64,000 bases of DNA from Chitinophagaceae bacterium (GCA_947447825.1 CANFLL010000002.1:37763-101762), one strand, 5' to 3'; counted from the first letter of the stretch, positions 26,537-34,971 are shown. Translations and numbers: made by a program. Notes: generated from the sequence alone by a model not told the origin.

Positions 26537-26989
26537 ATGATAATAGATACTATACAAAATGCACATAAATATGCTAGCGTGCACCCTTTGTTTGCAAAAG
26601 CTTTCGAATACATTAAAAGTACTGATTTGGCTAATGCTGAAGTAGGTAAATCTGATATAGCCGAAGGTTTAAAAGCAATCATTTCTAACAAAAAAGGAAT
26701 GACAGCTGCTGAATCAATCGCTAAATTCGAATGTCATAACAACAACATTGATATTCAACTTTGCGTAAAAGGAGAAGAAACAATAGCATGGAAGCCTCGC
26801 GAAAAATGTGTGTCTCAAAAAGGAGAATACAATCCTGAAAAAGATGTACTTTTTTATGATGATGCACCCGATATGTATTTTCAATTGACTGATGGTCAAT
26901 TTGCCATTTTCTTTCCAGAAGATGTTCATGCGCCAATGATTGGCGGTGATGCTGAAATAAAGAAGTTGGTTATTAAAGTAAAAATATAA
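26537..26989 (+). CDS. YhcH/YjgK/YiaL-family sugar-binding protein
   Basis: 150 residues. The C-terminal part has the family's cupin-like core: CHNNNIDIQLCVKGEETIAW, PEKDVLFYDD, MYFQLTDGQFAIFFPEDVHA followed by PMIGG and KKLVIKVKI. The family (DUF386) includes the beta subunit of E. coli EbgC and YiaL, thought to bind or epimerise sugars. Inside a uronate operon it is a plausible mutarotase or anomer-handling factor for the hexuronate or KDG, but this is inference. Its stop lies just before a hairpin with a U-tract. Confidence 0.85.
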   Translation: MIIDTIQNAHKYASVHPLFAKAFEYIKSTDLANAEVGKSDIAEGLKAIISNKKGMTAAESIAKFECHNNNIDIQLCVKGEETIAWKPREKCVSQKGEYNPEKDVLFYDDAPDMYFQLTDGQFAIFFPEDVHAPMIGGDAEIKKLVIKVKI

Positions 26990-26996
26990 GTCTATC

Positions 26997-27033
26997 AAAG
27001 TCCATTCTTCTAAAAGGAATGGACTTTGTTTTT
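26997..27033 (+). terminator. hairpin with U-tract between yhcH-like gene and eda
   Basis: AAAGTCCATTC (26997-27007) and GAATGGACTTT (27017-27027) pair perfectly, 9-base loop, then GTTTTTAG. It looks like a weak terminator inside the operon, before eda. Confidence 0.6.
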
Positions 27034-27067
27034 AGTGAATACTAATTCAATTAAATCAATAATTAAA

Positions 27068-27730
27068 ATGAGCAAGAAACAAGAAATAATAGATGTAATA
27101 GTAGCACAAGGTATGTTGCCACTTTATTTTAATGCTGATGAAACAGTTAGCATTGAAATTTTAAAGACTATTTACAACGCAGGCATTAAAGCAGTAGAAT
27201 ATACCAATCGTGGCGAGGCTGCCCTTAAGAATTTTAAGGCAATGGTAGCTCTGAGAGATGCAGAAATGCCAGGTTTAAAATTAGGTATAGGAACTATCAA
27301 GAATTTAGCAACTGCTGAAATCTATGTAGAAGCTGGTGCTGACTTTATGATTAGTCCAGGTTTTGTAAAAGAAGTAGCAGAATTTTGTAATACAATCGGC
27401 ATGTTATACGCTCCAGGTTGTATGACTCCTACAGAAATTATTGAAGCAGAAAATACTGGTGTTACTTTTATCAAGTTATTCCCTGGCAATATGTTAGGTC
27501 CAGAATTCTTGAGTGGCATCAAAGATATCTTCCCTAATTTATTATTTATGCCTACAGGTGGTGTTGATACAACTCACGAAAACATATCTGCATGGTATAA
27601 AGCTGGTGTTTGTGCAGTAGGAATGGGTAGCAAATTGATTAGCAAGAAATTAATGGAACAAAAAGATTATGCTGCAATTGAAAAGTTGACAGTTGAAACT
27701 TTAGCAATCATTAAAGCTGTTAAAGGATAA
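27068..27730 (+). CDS. eda: KDPG/KHG aldolase
   Basis: 220 residues from ATG 27068; the TTG-like extension to 27026 overlaps the hairpin and is rejected. Cleaves KDPG to pyruvate and glyceraldehyde-3-P, the last step of the pathway. Class I aldolase features: EYTNRGEAALKNF with the catalytic Glu region, GIGTIKNLATAE, FMISPGFVKEVAEFC, and the Schiff-base lysine in TFIKLFPGNMLGPEF. FMPTGGVDTTHENI is the phosphate-binding loop. Confidence 0.93.
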   Translation: MSKKQEIIDVIVAQGMLPLYFNADETVSIEILKTIYNAGIKAVEYTNRGEAALKNFKAMVALRDAEMPGLKLGIGTIKNLATAEIYVEAGADFMISPGFVKEVAEFCNTIGMLYAPGCMTPTEIIEAENTGVTFIKLFPGNMLGPEFLSGIKDIFPNLLFMPTGGVDTTHENISAWYKAGVCAVGMGSKLISKKLMEQKDYAAIEKLTVETLAIIKAVKG

Positions 27731-27761
27731 ACCTTAATAAATAAATAATGATTAATAAAAA

Positions 27762-27811
27762 ATAGTTGTACAATATTCAGGTTCCTGTTATGTTGTACAA
27801 CTATTTTAATA
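27762..27811 (+). terminator. hairpin between eda and exuT-like gene
   Basis: ATAGTTGTACAA (27762-27773) / TTGTACAACTAT (27793-27804), perfect 12-bp arms, 19-base loop, then TTTAATAATA. Possible partial terminator or 3' stabiliser within the operon. Confidence 0.65.
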
Positions 27812-27861
27812 ATAATATCTTACTAAAATCATACTCCACAATTAACAATTAAACTTGCATT

Positions 27862-29217
27862 ATGACAAAAGAACAAATTGGAAAATACAGATGGACAATC
27901 GTCGCACTACTCTTTTTTTCAACTACAATTAATTATTTAGACAGACAAGTTATTGGTTACCTAAAACCTCTTTTCTCTAAGCCTGTTTCAGAAGGTGGAC
28001 TCGGATGGACTGGTTCCGACTTTGCATTTGTTACCTCATGGTTCACAGCTTGCTATGCTGGTGTAACAATTTTGGCAGGATGGATTATCGATAAAATTGG
28101 AACAAAACTTGGCTTGGCTCTATCATTAATTATATGGTCAATTTTTGGAATGGCAAATGCTTTTTGTGGAGGGTTAGTAGTTAATCACGCAATTGTTCGG
28201 AGTTTATTCGGAATTGGCGAGGCAGGCAATTTTCCTGCATCTATTAAAACTGTAGCCGAATGGTTTCCTAAAAAAGAGCGTGCCTTGGCTACAGGGATAT
28301 TTAATAGTGGTTCGAACATCGGTGCAATGATTGCCTCATTAACTGTTCCAGTAATTGCCTATCAAGTTTGGTTTGACGGAGCAATAAAAGGTTGGCAGAT
28401 GGCTTACATTCTTACTGGCGCAATTGGTCTTTTGTGGCTAATATTCTGGTTTTGGATTTATACAACGCCATCAGAAAGTAAAAAATTATCTAAAGCTGAA
28501 TACGATTATATCCATAGTGACGATATTGCTGTTGATCAAACTATTCCTGTAACTAAAGTTCCTTGGGGTAAGCTCTTTAAATATCGCCAAACATGGGCAT
28601 TCTTTTTTGGCAAGTTTATGACTGATGGCATCTGGTGGTTCTTATTATTTTGGTTACCTGACTATATGAAAAAACAATTTCACATGGAAGGTCATGCTAT
28701 TATGTTGCCTTTATTCTCTGTATATGGGGTTGCTATTATTGGAAGTGTTACTGGTGGTAGTTTTCCTATGTTTTTTATCAATAAAGGTATGGAAGCTTAC
28801 AAAGCTCGTATGACAGCAATGTTCATCATTGCAGTTCTCCCCCTTGCTTTATTGTCTACCCAATATTTTGGAAATGTTAGTGTATTTGGAGACAATGCTT
28901 ACATTTTTGCACTGATTGTAATTTGCTTTGGAGCAGCTGCACATCAGGCTTGGAGTGCCAATTTGTTTACCACTGTTTCTGATATGTTTCCTAAAAAAGC
29001 TGTTGCTTCTGTTACAGGAATTGGGGCTGCAGCTGGTGGTTTAGGAGGTGTTATTGTTCAACAATTAGCTGGACGCTTATCTGATTATTATGATAAACTA
29101 CACAATATACAAATGGCGTATTCTATAATGTTTATGATATGCGCCTTGGCTTACCTTACTGCATGGGGAATAATGAAGGCTTTTGTGCCTAAGTTTAGTC
29201 CGATAACTGACTTATAA
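27862..29217 (+). CDS. exuT: MFS hexuronate transporter (ExuT/ACS family)
   Basis: 451 residues, 12 predicted membrane segments. Motif INYLDRQVIGYLKPLF in TM1 is the hallmark of the anion:cation symporter family that includes ExuT and GudP. GIGEAGNFPASIKTVAEWFP and KKERALATGIFNSGSNIGAM are the family's second signature. As last gene of the kdu operon its substrate is most likely glucuronate or galacturonate (inference). A strong terminator follows directly. Confidence 0.9.
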   Translation: MTKEQIGKYRWTIVALLFFSTTINYLDRQVIGYLKPLFSKPVSEGGLGWTGSDFAFVTSWFTACYAGVTILAGWIIDKIGTKLGLALSLIIWSIFGMANAFCGGLVVNHAIVRSLFGIGEAGNFPASIKTVAEWFPKKERALATGIFNSGSNIGAMIASLTVPVIAYQVWFDGAIKGWQMAYILTGAIGLLWLIFWFWIYTTPSESKKLSKAEYDYIHSDDIAVDQTIPVTKVPWGKLFKYRQTWAFFFGKFMTDGIWWFLLFWLPDYMKKQFHMEGHAIMLPLFSVYGVAIIGSVTGGSFPMFFINKGMEAYKARMTAMFIIAVLPLALLSTQYFGNVSVFGDNAYIFALIVICFGAAAHQAWSANLFTTVSDMFPKKAVASVTGIGAAAGGLGGVIVQQLAGRLSDYYDKLHNIQMAYSIMFMICALAYLTAWGIMKAFVPKFSPITDL

Positions 29218-29236
29218 TTTTCAAATTGTTTTTAAA

Positions 29237-29272
29237 TAATAAAGGCTACCAATTGGTAGCCTTTATTATTTA
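29237..29272 (+). terminator. terminator of the uronate operon
   Basis: AATAATAAAGGCTACC / GGTAGCCTTTATTATT, perfect arms with a 4-base loop and T-rich tail, 20 bases after the exuT stop. Confidence 0.9.
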
Positions 29273-29458
29273 AAAACAACACAAGGAGCAAAAGAAGTTT
29301 AAAAACTAAATTGTTTACTATGAAAAAGCTTTTTATATTGCACGGGTGCAGCAATAATATTGCTTGGTTTATCTATTTAAAGGCAACTTTTCAAAATAAA
29401 GATGAATAACAACAAACTTTTTTTGCACATTTGCAAATAATCACTTACAAAACGTTGC

Positions 29459-30214
29459 ATGAAGCAAGCATTGTACAATACTTTTATAGATAACAAAAAG
29501 TTGGGTAAAAAATCCTTTTCAGTCTTGATAGACCCTGATAAGGTAACACCCCAATCCATTGACCAATTAATATCTCTTGGCGTAGATGCAATGATCGATT
29601 ATTTCTTTGTAGGTGGAAGTTTGGTAATTTCTAATCACCTTGATGAATGCATCCAACAAATAAAAGCCAATTGCGACATTCCTGTAGTTCTTTTTCCTGG
29701 TTCACCTTCTCAGGTTAGCCGTTACGCAGATGCATTACTTTATTTATCACTTATTTCAGGTAGAAATCCAGAATTATTAATTGGTCAACACGTAATTTCT
29801 GCCCCTTATGTAAAGAAAAGCGGACTTGAAATAATGCCAACTGGCTACATGGTAATTGATGGTGGTGCCCCTACTACTGTTTCTTATATATCTAATGCTA
29901 GCCCAATTCCTGCAGATAAGAATGAGATAGCTATGTGTACGGCTATGGCTGGCGAAATGCTAGGAATGAAGTTAATATATATGGATGCTGGCAGTGGTGC
30001 AAAGAAACCAATCACCGAAGCCATGATTCAAACTGTAGCTAGCCATATAGAAAGTCCATTAATTGTTGGTGGTGGTATTACTACTCCAGAAAAAGCCTAT
30101 CTAAATTGTAAAGCCGGTGCCGACGTAATAGTAGTTGGCAATGCAATAGAAAAAGATTTAGGTCTTATAAAAGAAATGACTGATGCTATTAAAAGCGTAA
30201 ATGTGAAAGTTTAG
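29459..30214 (+). CDS. geranylgeranylglyceryl phosphate synthase family protein
   Basis: 251 residues, TIM barrel. Motifs of GGGPS/PcrB: FSVLIDPDK (substrate Mg site), FVGGSLV, VVLFPGSPSQVS, YMDAGSGAKKPI, and the phosphate loop IVGGGITTPEKAYLNCKAGA followed by VVVGNAIEKD. In archaea this enzyme joins sn-glycerol-1-phosphate to geranylgeranyl-PP. Bacteroidetes homologues are known to have GGGPS activity in vitro, but the final product in these bacteria is unclear. Single gene, between the uronate and arsenic operons. Confidence 0.92.
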   Translation: MKQALYNTFIDNKKLGKKSFSVLIDPDKVTPQSIDQLISLGVDAMIDYFFVGGSLVISNHLDECIQQIKANCDIPVVLFPGSPSQVSRYADALLYLSLISGRNPELLIGQHVISAPYVKKSGLEIMPTGYMVIDGGAPTTVSYISNASPIPADKNEIAMCTAMAGEMLGMKLIYMDAGSGAKKPITEAMIQTVASHIESPLIVGGGITTPEKAYLNCKAGADVIVVGNAIEKDLGLIKEMTDAIKSVNVKV

Positions 30215-30360
30215 TCTCCATTCATTTGCTTTATCATAACTATATAATACCAAATTCTCCTTCCACTTTTATTTCATATTTTTTTATACAAGTACGTTCA
30301 ATGCAAAGTAAATTTTGACATTGGATTACTTATTTGCTTCATTCAATCAAAAAAAATTTT

Positions 30361-30393
30361 TTTGTAATTAATTATAGATCGTATTTTTGCGAT
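30361..30393 (+). promoter_or_regulatory. ars promoter with ArsR operator over the -7 box
   Basis: TTTG (30361-30364), 17 bases, then TATTTTTG (30382-30389), a full TAnnTTTG match. The palindrome ATCGTATTTTTGCGAT (30378-30393, 5 of 6 arm positions complementary) lies on top of the -7 box, 12 bases before the arsR ATG. ArsR dimer binding here would block polymerase; arsenite would release it. Confidence 0.7.
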
Positions 30394-30405
30394 AAATAAA
30401 AAAGA

Positions 30406-30738
30406 ATGGGGGCTACTAAAGCAGAAGAATTTTCAGTGAAAGATAATCTGGTTTCAAAATATGCCAAGGCATTATCACATCCTGCACGTGTAGCAATATT
30501 AAAGCTACTTATTAAGAAACAAGCTTGCATTTGTGGTGACATAGTAGACGAATTACCACTATCTCAAAGCACAGTCTCTCAACATTTAAAGGAATTAAAA
30601 GAAGCAGGACTCATCAAAGGGGATATTGAAGGCACCAAGGTTTGTTATTGTATTAATGAAGATGAATGGAAGGCAGCGCAGTCTTACCTCAATGAATTGT
30701 TCGGTTCGTACAAACCTATTGCAAATAGCTGCTGTTAG
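30406..30738 (+). CDS. arsR: ArsR-family arsenic-responsive repressor
   Basis: 110 residues, winged helix. ALSHPARVAILKLLIKKQ is the family's first helices; Cys41 and Cys43 (ACICGDI) begin the metal-sensing helix and LSQSTVSQHLKELKEAGLI is the recognition helix. It also ends in a Cys pair (NSCC), possibly a further As(III) ligand. First gene of the ars operon, autoregulated through the palindrome over its promoter. Confidence 0.93.
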   Translation: MGATKAEEFSVKDNLVSKYAKALSHPARVAILKLLIKKQACICGDIVDELPLSQSTVSQHLKELKEAGLIKGDIEGTKVCYCINEDEWKAAQSYLNELFGSYKPIANSCC

Positions 30739-30792
30739 TTTTTTTTGAATTGAATCATCGTAATATTAGGATAAATAGTTAAATATAAAACA

Positions 30793-31638
30793 ATGAAAAC
30801 AGAAGTAGAATTAAAAGAAATAGTAAAACAGAAGTATGGAGAAATTGCACTCCAAGATAAAGGTGTTAACGAAGCAAGCTGTTGCGGTGCAGGCGGTTGT
30901 AGCACCGAAGTGTATAACATTATGACTGACGACTACACAGGTCTTGAAGGGTATAACTCCGAAGCAGATCTTGGCCTTGGTTGTGGATTGCCTACCAAGT
31001 TTGCCCTCATTAAAAAGGGTAATATCGTGATTGACCTTGGCAGCGGTGCAGGTAATGATTGCTTTATAGCCCTTGCCGAAACGGGCGAAACTGGTAAAGT
31101 AATTGGCATAGACTTTACCCCTGCCATGATAGCAAAAGCTAGGGCTAATGCCGAAGCAAGAAATGCAAACAATGTAGAGTTTAGGCAAGGAGATATTGAA
31201 GATATGCCTGTGGGCGGAAACATTGCTGATGTAGTTATTAGTAACTGTGTGCTAAACCTTGTGCCTAATAAGGATGGTGTATTTAAGGAAATCTATCGGG
31301 TACTTAAACCAGGCGGACACTTTAGCATATCCGACATAGTATTGGTTGGTACCCTTCCCGAAGCATTGCAAAAGGATGCCGAAATGTATGCAGGTTGTGT
31401 GGCGGGGGCTATTCAAAAGGAAGTTTATATGGAATTAATCAGACTAAATGGCTTTACCAACATCACCCTACAAAAAGAGAAAGCAATTGTGATACCTGAT
31501 GATATTTTAACCAATTATCTAGACTATAATGCGCTTGCTGCTTTTAAGAATGGCACTACTGGCATATTCAGCATCACGGTTTATGCAGAAAAGCCTACCG
31601 AAACAAAGTGTTGCACACCGGGTAGTGGCTGTTGCTAA
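30793..31638 (+). CDS. arsM: arsenite S-adenosylmethionine methyltransferase
   Basis: 281 residues. Rossmann-type SAM site DLGSGAGNDCFIAL (81-94). Cysteines expected for ArsM are all present: C64 (GLGCGLP), C152 (SNCVLNLVP) and C202 (AGCVAGA), plus an N-terminal CCGAGGC (30-36) and a C-terminal CC. VLKPGGHFSISDI is the conserved strand. Methylates As(III) to di- and trimethyl forms that are volatile or further oxidised. 54 bases after arsR, same strand. Confidence 0.95.
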   Translation: MKTEVELKEIVKQKYGEIALQDKGVNEASCCGAGGCSTEVYNIMTDDYTGLEGYNSEADLGLGCGLPTKFALIKKGNIVIDLGSGAGNDCFIALAETGETGKVIGIDFTPAMIAKARANAEARNANNVEFRQGDIEDMPVGGNIADVVISNCVLNLVPNKDGVFKEIYRVLKPGGHFSISDIVLVGTLPEALQKDAEMYAGCVAGAIQKEVYMELIRLNGFTNITLQKEKAIVIPDDILTNYLDYNALAAFKNGTTGIFSITVYAEKPTETKCCTPGSGCC

Positions 31639-31680
31639 TTGTTTTTATTCTATCTATCATTATTCAATCAAAATTATAAA

Positions 31681-32430
31681 ATGACTATTGCCCTTTTTTC
31701 GGATGTTCATGCCAATTTACCAGCTTTGGAAGCCCTTTTTACTGATTTAGAAATGAAAAAACCTGATGCAGTTTACTGTTTAGGAGACTTAGTGGGGTAT
31801 AATGTATGGGGCAATGAAGTGGTAAATGCCATCCGAGAAAAGGGGATTGCTACACTGGCAGGCAACCATGATTTGAAGGTAAAGTTAGATGATGGTACTG
31901 TTAAAAACCAACCATCAGAGGGAAAGAATTATGCTTATACTATCATTAGCGAAAGCGAAAAAGCGTATCTACTTACGCTTCCTGCCCATATTCGTTTATC
32001 GTTTGTGTTAAACGATGCTCCAATAAACGTTTTAATGGTGCATGGCAGCCCAAGTAGTGTAAATGAATACATTTTAGCAGATATGGATGAAGCGTTATTA
32101 ATAGAAATAATGTCAGAAGCCAATGCAGATATTCTTTGCTTTGGTCATTCGCACAAGCCATATCACAGAATTGTCCCTATTGTTTCTAATGATGGAAAAA
32201 CTAGCTACAAACATGCTATCAACATAGGTTCTGTAGGTAAACCAAAGGATGGGGATATACGGGGTTGCTATGTTTTATTGCACTTAAATACCGTTAGTAG
32301 TTTATCCCATCCTGACTCTATTAAAGTAGAACATATACGCATTGAGTACGATGTAGAAAAGGCTGCTAACGCAATAGAAAATAGCCCTTTACCCAATGAA
32401 TTTGCCCAAATGCTTAGGGAGGCTTTTTAA
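31681..32430 (+). CDS. metallophosphoesterase (YfcE/MJ0936-like) in ars operon
   Basis: 249 residues from ATG 31681, directly after arsM. Calcineurin-like motifs: FSDVHANLPALEAL (D-x-H), CLGDLVGYNVWGNEVV (GD-xx-GY), LAGNHD (GNHD), VHGSPSS and CFGHSHKPYH (GHxH). Binuclear-metal phosphodiesterase or phosphatase of unknown substrate. Homologues sit in ars operons of some bacteria and may hydrolyse arsenate-containing esters or be a stress-signalling phosphodiesterase; both are inference. Not a usual core ars gene. Confidence 0.85.
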   Translation: MTIALFSDVHANLPALEALFTDLEMKKPDAVYCLGDLVGYNVWGNEVVNAIREKGIATLAGNHDLKVKLDDGTVKNQPSEGKNYAYTIISESEKAYLLTLPAHIRLSFVLNDAPINVLMVHGSPSSVNEYILADMDEALLIEIMSEANADILCFGHSHKPYHRIVPIVSNDGKTSYKHAINIGSVGKPKDGDIRGCYVLLHLNTVSSLSHPDSIKVEHIRIEYDVEKAANAIENSPLPNEFAQMLREAF

Positions 32431-32484
32431 GTATAAAACAATCGAGACCCTAATGCATCCTCCGCTTTAAAACAGTAAAATAAT

Positions 32485-33549
32485 ATGTCAGCAAATAACT
32501 GTGCACCCGCAAACGAACGAAAGAAATTAAGCTTTTTAGATAGGAATCTTACCCTATGGATATTCCTTGCAATGGCAATTGGGGTAGCCATTGGCTATTT
32601 TTTCCCAGGTTCACCCACGTTTATCAATTCCTTTTCTAGTGGCACAACCAATATCCCCCTAGCAATTGGATTAGTTGTAATGATGTATCCTCCACTAGCC
32701 AAAGTACGGTACGAAAACATGGGCGAAGTATTTAAAAATACTAAGATACTCGGTGCATCCTTGTTTTTAAATTGGATTGTTGGCCCCATATTAATGTTCT
32801 TTTTGGCAATCACTTTCCTAAAGGATTATCCAGCATATATGGTCGGACTGATACTCATTGGTTTAGCACGCTGCATTGCCATGGTGGTGGTTTGGAATGA
32901 CCTTGCAGAAGGAAACAGGGAATATGCCGCAGGATTAATAGCCCTCAACAGTATTTTTCAGGTGTTATTCTATAGTGTTTATGCCTATTTATTCATCACA
33001 GTGCTACCTCCCTTCTTTGGCTTTAAAGGATTGCTGGTAAACATTACCATCGCCGAGATAGCAAAGAGTGTGGGCATCTATTTAGGTATTCCGTTTGCAG
33101 CGGGCATTATCAGTAGATATACTCTAATAAAACTAAAAGGACTTGAGTGGTTTCAAACAAAGTATGCACCCGCCATTTCGCCCCTCACGCTCATTGCATT
33201 GCTCTTTACCATAGTGGTTATGTTTAGCCTAAAAGGACAATTAATAGTACAAATACCGCTCGATGTGGTGCGCATTGCTATTCCATTGGTTATCTATTTT
33301 GCCATCATGTTTGTAGCTAGTTTTTTTATTGGCAAAGCACTTGGGGCAGATTATGCAGGCAATACCGCCATTGCTTTTACTGCTACGGGCAACAATTTCG
33401 AGCTTGCAATAGCTGTTGCCATTGGTGTGTTTGGCATTAATAGTGGCGAGGCGTTCACAGGGGTTATTGGTCCATTGGTGGAAGTTCCTGCCTTGATAGC
33501 ATTAGTAAACCTTGCTTTCTGGTTCAGAAAGAAATACTACAAAGCATAA
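32485..33549 (+). CDS. acr3: ACR3-family arsenite efflux permease
   Basis: 354 residues with ten predicted membrane helices. Signature [20 protein letters not shown] holds the Cys essential in ACR3; [20 protein letters not shown] and [11 protein letters not shown] in the last helices are also diagnostic. Exports As(III) using the proton gradient. 54 bases after the phosphoesterase, so within the operon. Confidence 0.95.
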   Translation: MSANNCAPANERKKLSFLDRNLTLWIFLAMAIGVAIGYFFPGSPTFINSFSSGTTNIPLAIGLVVMMYPPLAKVRYENMGEVFKNTKILGASLFLNWIVGPILMFFLAITFLKDYPAYMVGLILIGLARCIAMVVVWNDLAEGNREYAAGLIALNSIFQVLFYSVYAYLFITVLPPFFGFKGLLVNITIAEIAKSVGIYLGIPFAAGIISRYTLIKLKGLEWFQTKYAPAISPLTLIALLFTIVVMFSLKGQLIVQIPLDVVRIAIPLVIYFAIMFVASFFIGKALGADYAGNTAIAFTATGNNFELAIAVAIGVFGINSGEAFTGVIGPLVEVPALIALVNLAFWFRKKYYKA

Positions 33550-33670
33550 GGTTTCTATCAGCAAACAAAAGGAAAATAGTTTACAGATATTCTCGTACGT
33601 AAAACGTACAACTTAGAACGTACTACTAAAGTTCCTATCACTAACATAAATAACACACAAATTAAATAGT

Positions 33671-34084
33671 ATGAAAAAAGTATTGGTTCTATGTACAGGC
33701 AATAGCTGCAGAAGTCAGCTTGCCGAAGGTTATCTACGTTATTTTGCAGGCAATAAGGCCGAGATATTTAGTGCCGGAGTAGAAACACACGGCGTAAATC
33801 CGCGTGCCATTGCTACAATGAAAGAAGATGGTATCGATATATCTGCCCACACTTCTAATAACATAAGCGAGTATGCAGGTATCGATTTCGACTATGTGAT
33901 AACCGTATGTGATAATGCCCGCGAGCGTTGCCCTTTCTTTCCATCCAATGCCCAAAAGTTTCATTACAACTTCCCCGATCCTGCAAAAGCTACAGGTACA
34001 GAGGAAGAGATATTGGCTCAATTCCGCTCTGTAAGACAAATGATTAAAGATTATTGCGAAGCTTTTGTGAAAGACAATTTGTAG
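33671..34084 (+). CDS. arsC: thioredoxin-coupled arsenate reductase
   Basis: 137 residues, low-molecular-weight phosphatase fold. The P-loop C8-TGNSC-R14-S starts the protein and the redox pair C80 and C87 (TVCDNARERCPFF) matches the three-Cys relay of S. aureus pI258 ArsC. HYNFPDPAKATGTEEEIL contains the conserved DP. Reduces As(V) to As(III) for ArsM and Acr3. 120 bases after acr3; the spacer contains short ACGTAC-type repeats. Confidence 0.94.
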   Translation: MKKVLVLCTGNSCRSQLAEGYLRYFAGNKAEIFSAGVETHGVNPRAIATMKEDGIDISAHTSNNISEYAGIDFDYVITVCDNARERCPFFPSNAQKFHYNFPDPAKATGTEEEILAQFRSVRQMIKDYCEAFVKDNL

Positions 34085-34103
34085 TATAAATAATAAATGC
34101 CTG

Positions 34104-34274
34104 GTAACTATTTAGTGGGTATTTAACCACGACCGACGGTCAATAAAGCTTTCACCAAGAACAAAAGGATTGTGTTGTATTATCTCTTCAGAACTCCCAT
34201 TTGGGGACTCTAAACTTTAGTGTCCTTAGTTTTTTCTTTGTGTACTTAATCGTTAATAACCCCAGATCAGTTAC
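34104..34274. repeat. MITE-like element, copy A (about 171 bp)
   Basis: Begins GTAACTATTTAGTGGGTATT and ends AACCCCAGATCAGTTAC, with imperfect terminal inverted repeats. The inside has TTTCACCAAGAACAAAAGG, GGATTGTGTTGTATTAT and TTTTTTCTTTGTGTAC in the same order as copy B. No open frame. Confidence 0.75.
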
Positions 34275-34327
34275 AATGCCTGTAATGTTTAACACATTTC
34301 ATTACCCTCATCTTTGCATCCACTTTA

Positions 34328-34597
34328 GAGTACTAATCTTGTCCGGTTTTACTAAAAGTGTGCTGTGTTTGCTCGAAACTGGTCCAGCCGAGTACTAAAC
34401 TTGTCCGGTTTTACTAAAAGTGTGCTGTATTTGTTCAAAACTGGTCCAGCCGAGTACTAAACTTGTCCGGTTTTACTAAAAGTGTGCTGTGTTTGTTCAA
34501 AACTGGTCCAGCCAAGTACTAATCTTGTCCGGTTTTACTAAAAGAGTGCTGTGTTTTCTCGAAACTGGTCCAGCCGAGTACTAAACTTGTCCGGTTT
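34328..34597. repeat. 62-bp tandem array (4.4 units)
   Basis: Unit begins GAGTACTAAACTTGTCCGG and ends AACTGGTCCAGCC. Starts at 34328, 34390, 34452, 34514 and a partial at 34576; units differ at a few positions. Each unit has partly complementary ends around CTTGTCCGGTTTT and AAAACTGGTCCAG. Flanked by MITE-like copies A and B, copy B beginning at the very next base. Confidence 0.88.
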
Positions 34598-34764
34598 GTA
34601 ACTATTCAGGGGATATTTAACCACAAAGGGCACTAGGGTTTTCACCAGGAACACAAGGATTGTGTTGTATTATTTCTTCAGGACTACCATTGAGGAACTC
34701 TAAACCTTAGTGTACTTTGTTTTTTCCTTGTTTGCTTAGTGGTAAATAACCCCTGAAGAGTTAC
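34598..34764. repeat. MITE-like element, copy B (167 bp)
   Basis: Best preserved copy. Ends GTAACTATTCAGGGG and CCCCTGAAGAGTTAC are inverted repeats, extending inward as TATTTAACCAC / TTAGTGGTAAATAA. Interior: GGATTGTGTTGTATTATT and AACTCTAAACCTTAGTGTAC. Confidence 0.8.
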
Positions 34765-34802
34765 CTTTTTTCAACCCTTGACTCACATTGAATACAAATG
34801 TT

Positions 34803-34971
34803 GTTACCATTCAGGGCTTTTTTTACCACAAAAAAAACAAAGGATTTCTTGAAGAACACAAGGATGGTGGGTTATGAATTGTTTGTTCAAAATTAACAGA
34901 GTAGACACTAAACCTTAGTGTCCTTTGTTTTTTCATTGTGTACTTTTTGGTAAAGTTCCTGAGTAGTAACC
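34803..34971. repeat. MITE-like element, copy C (169 bp)
   Basis: Begins GTTACCATTCAGGGC and ends CCTGAGTAGTAACC. Interior GACACTAAACCTTAGTGTCC and TTTTTTCATTGTGTAC match the family; the middle differs from A and B. Confidence 0.75.

Noticed and set aside
34201-34398. 65-codon frame in the repeat block
   Set aside because: Lies across a MITE-like element and the first 62-bp unit.
34328-34597. CRISPR array candidate (62-bp period)
   Set aside because: The whole 62-bp unit is conserved, with no unique spacers.
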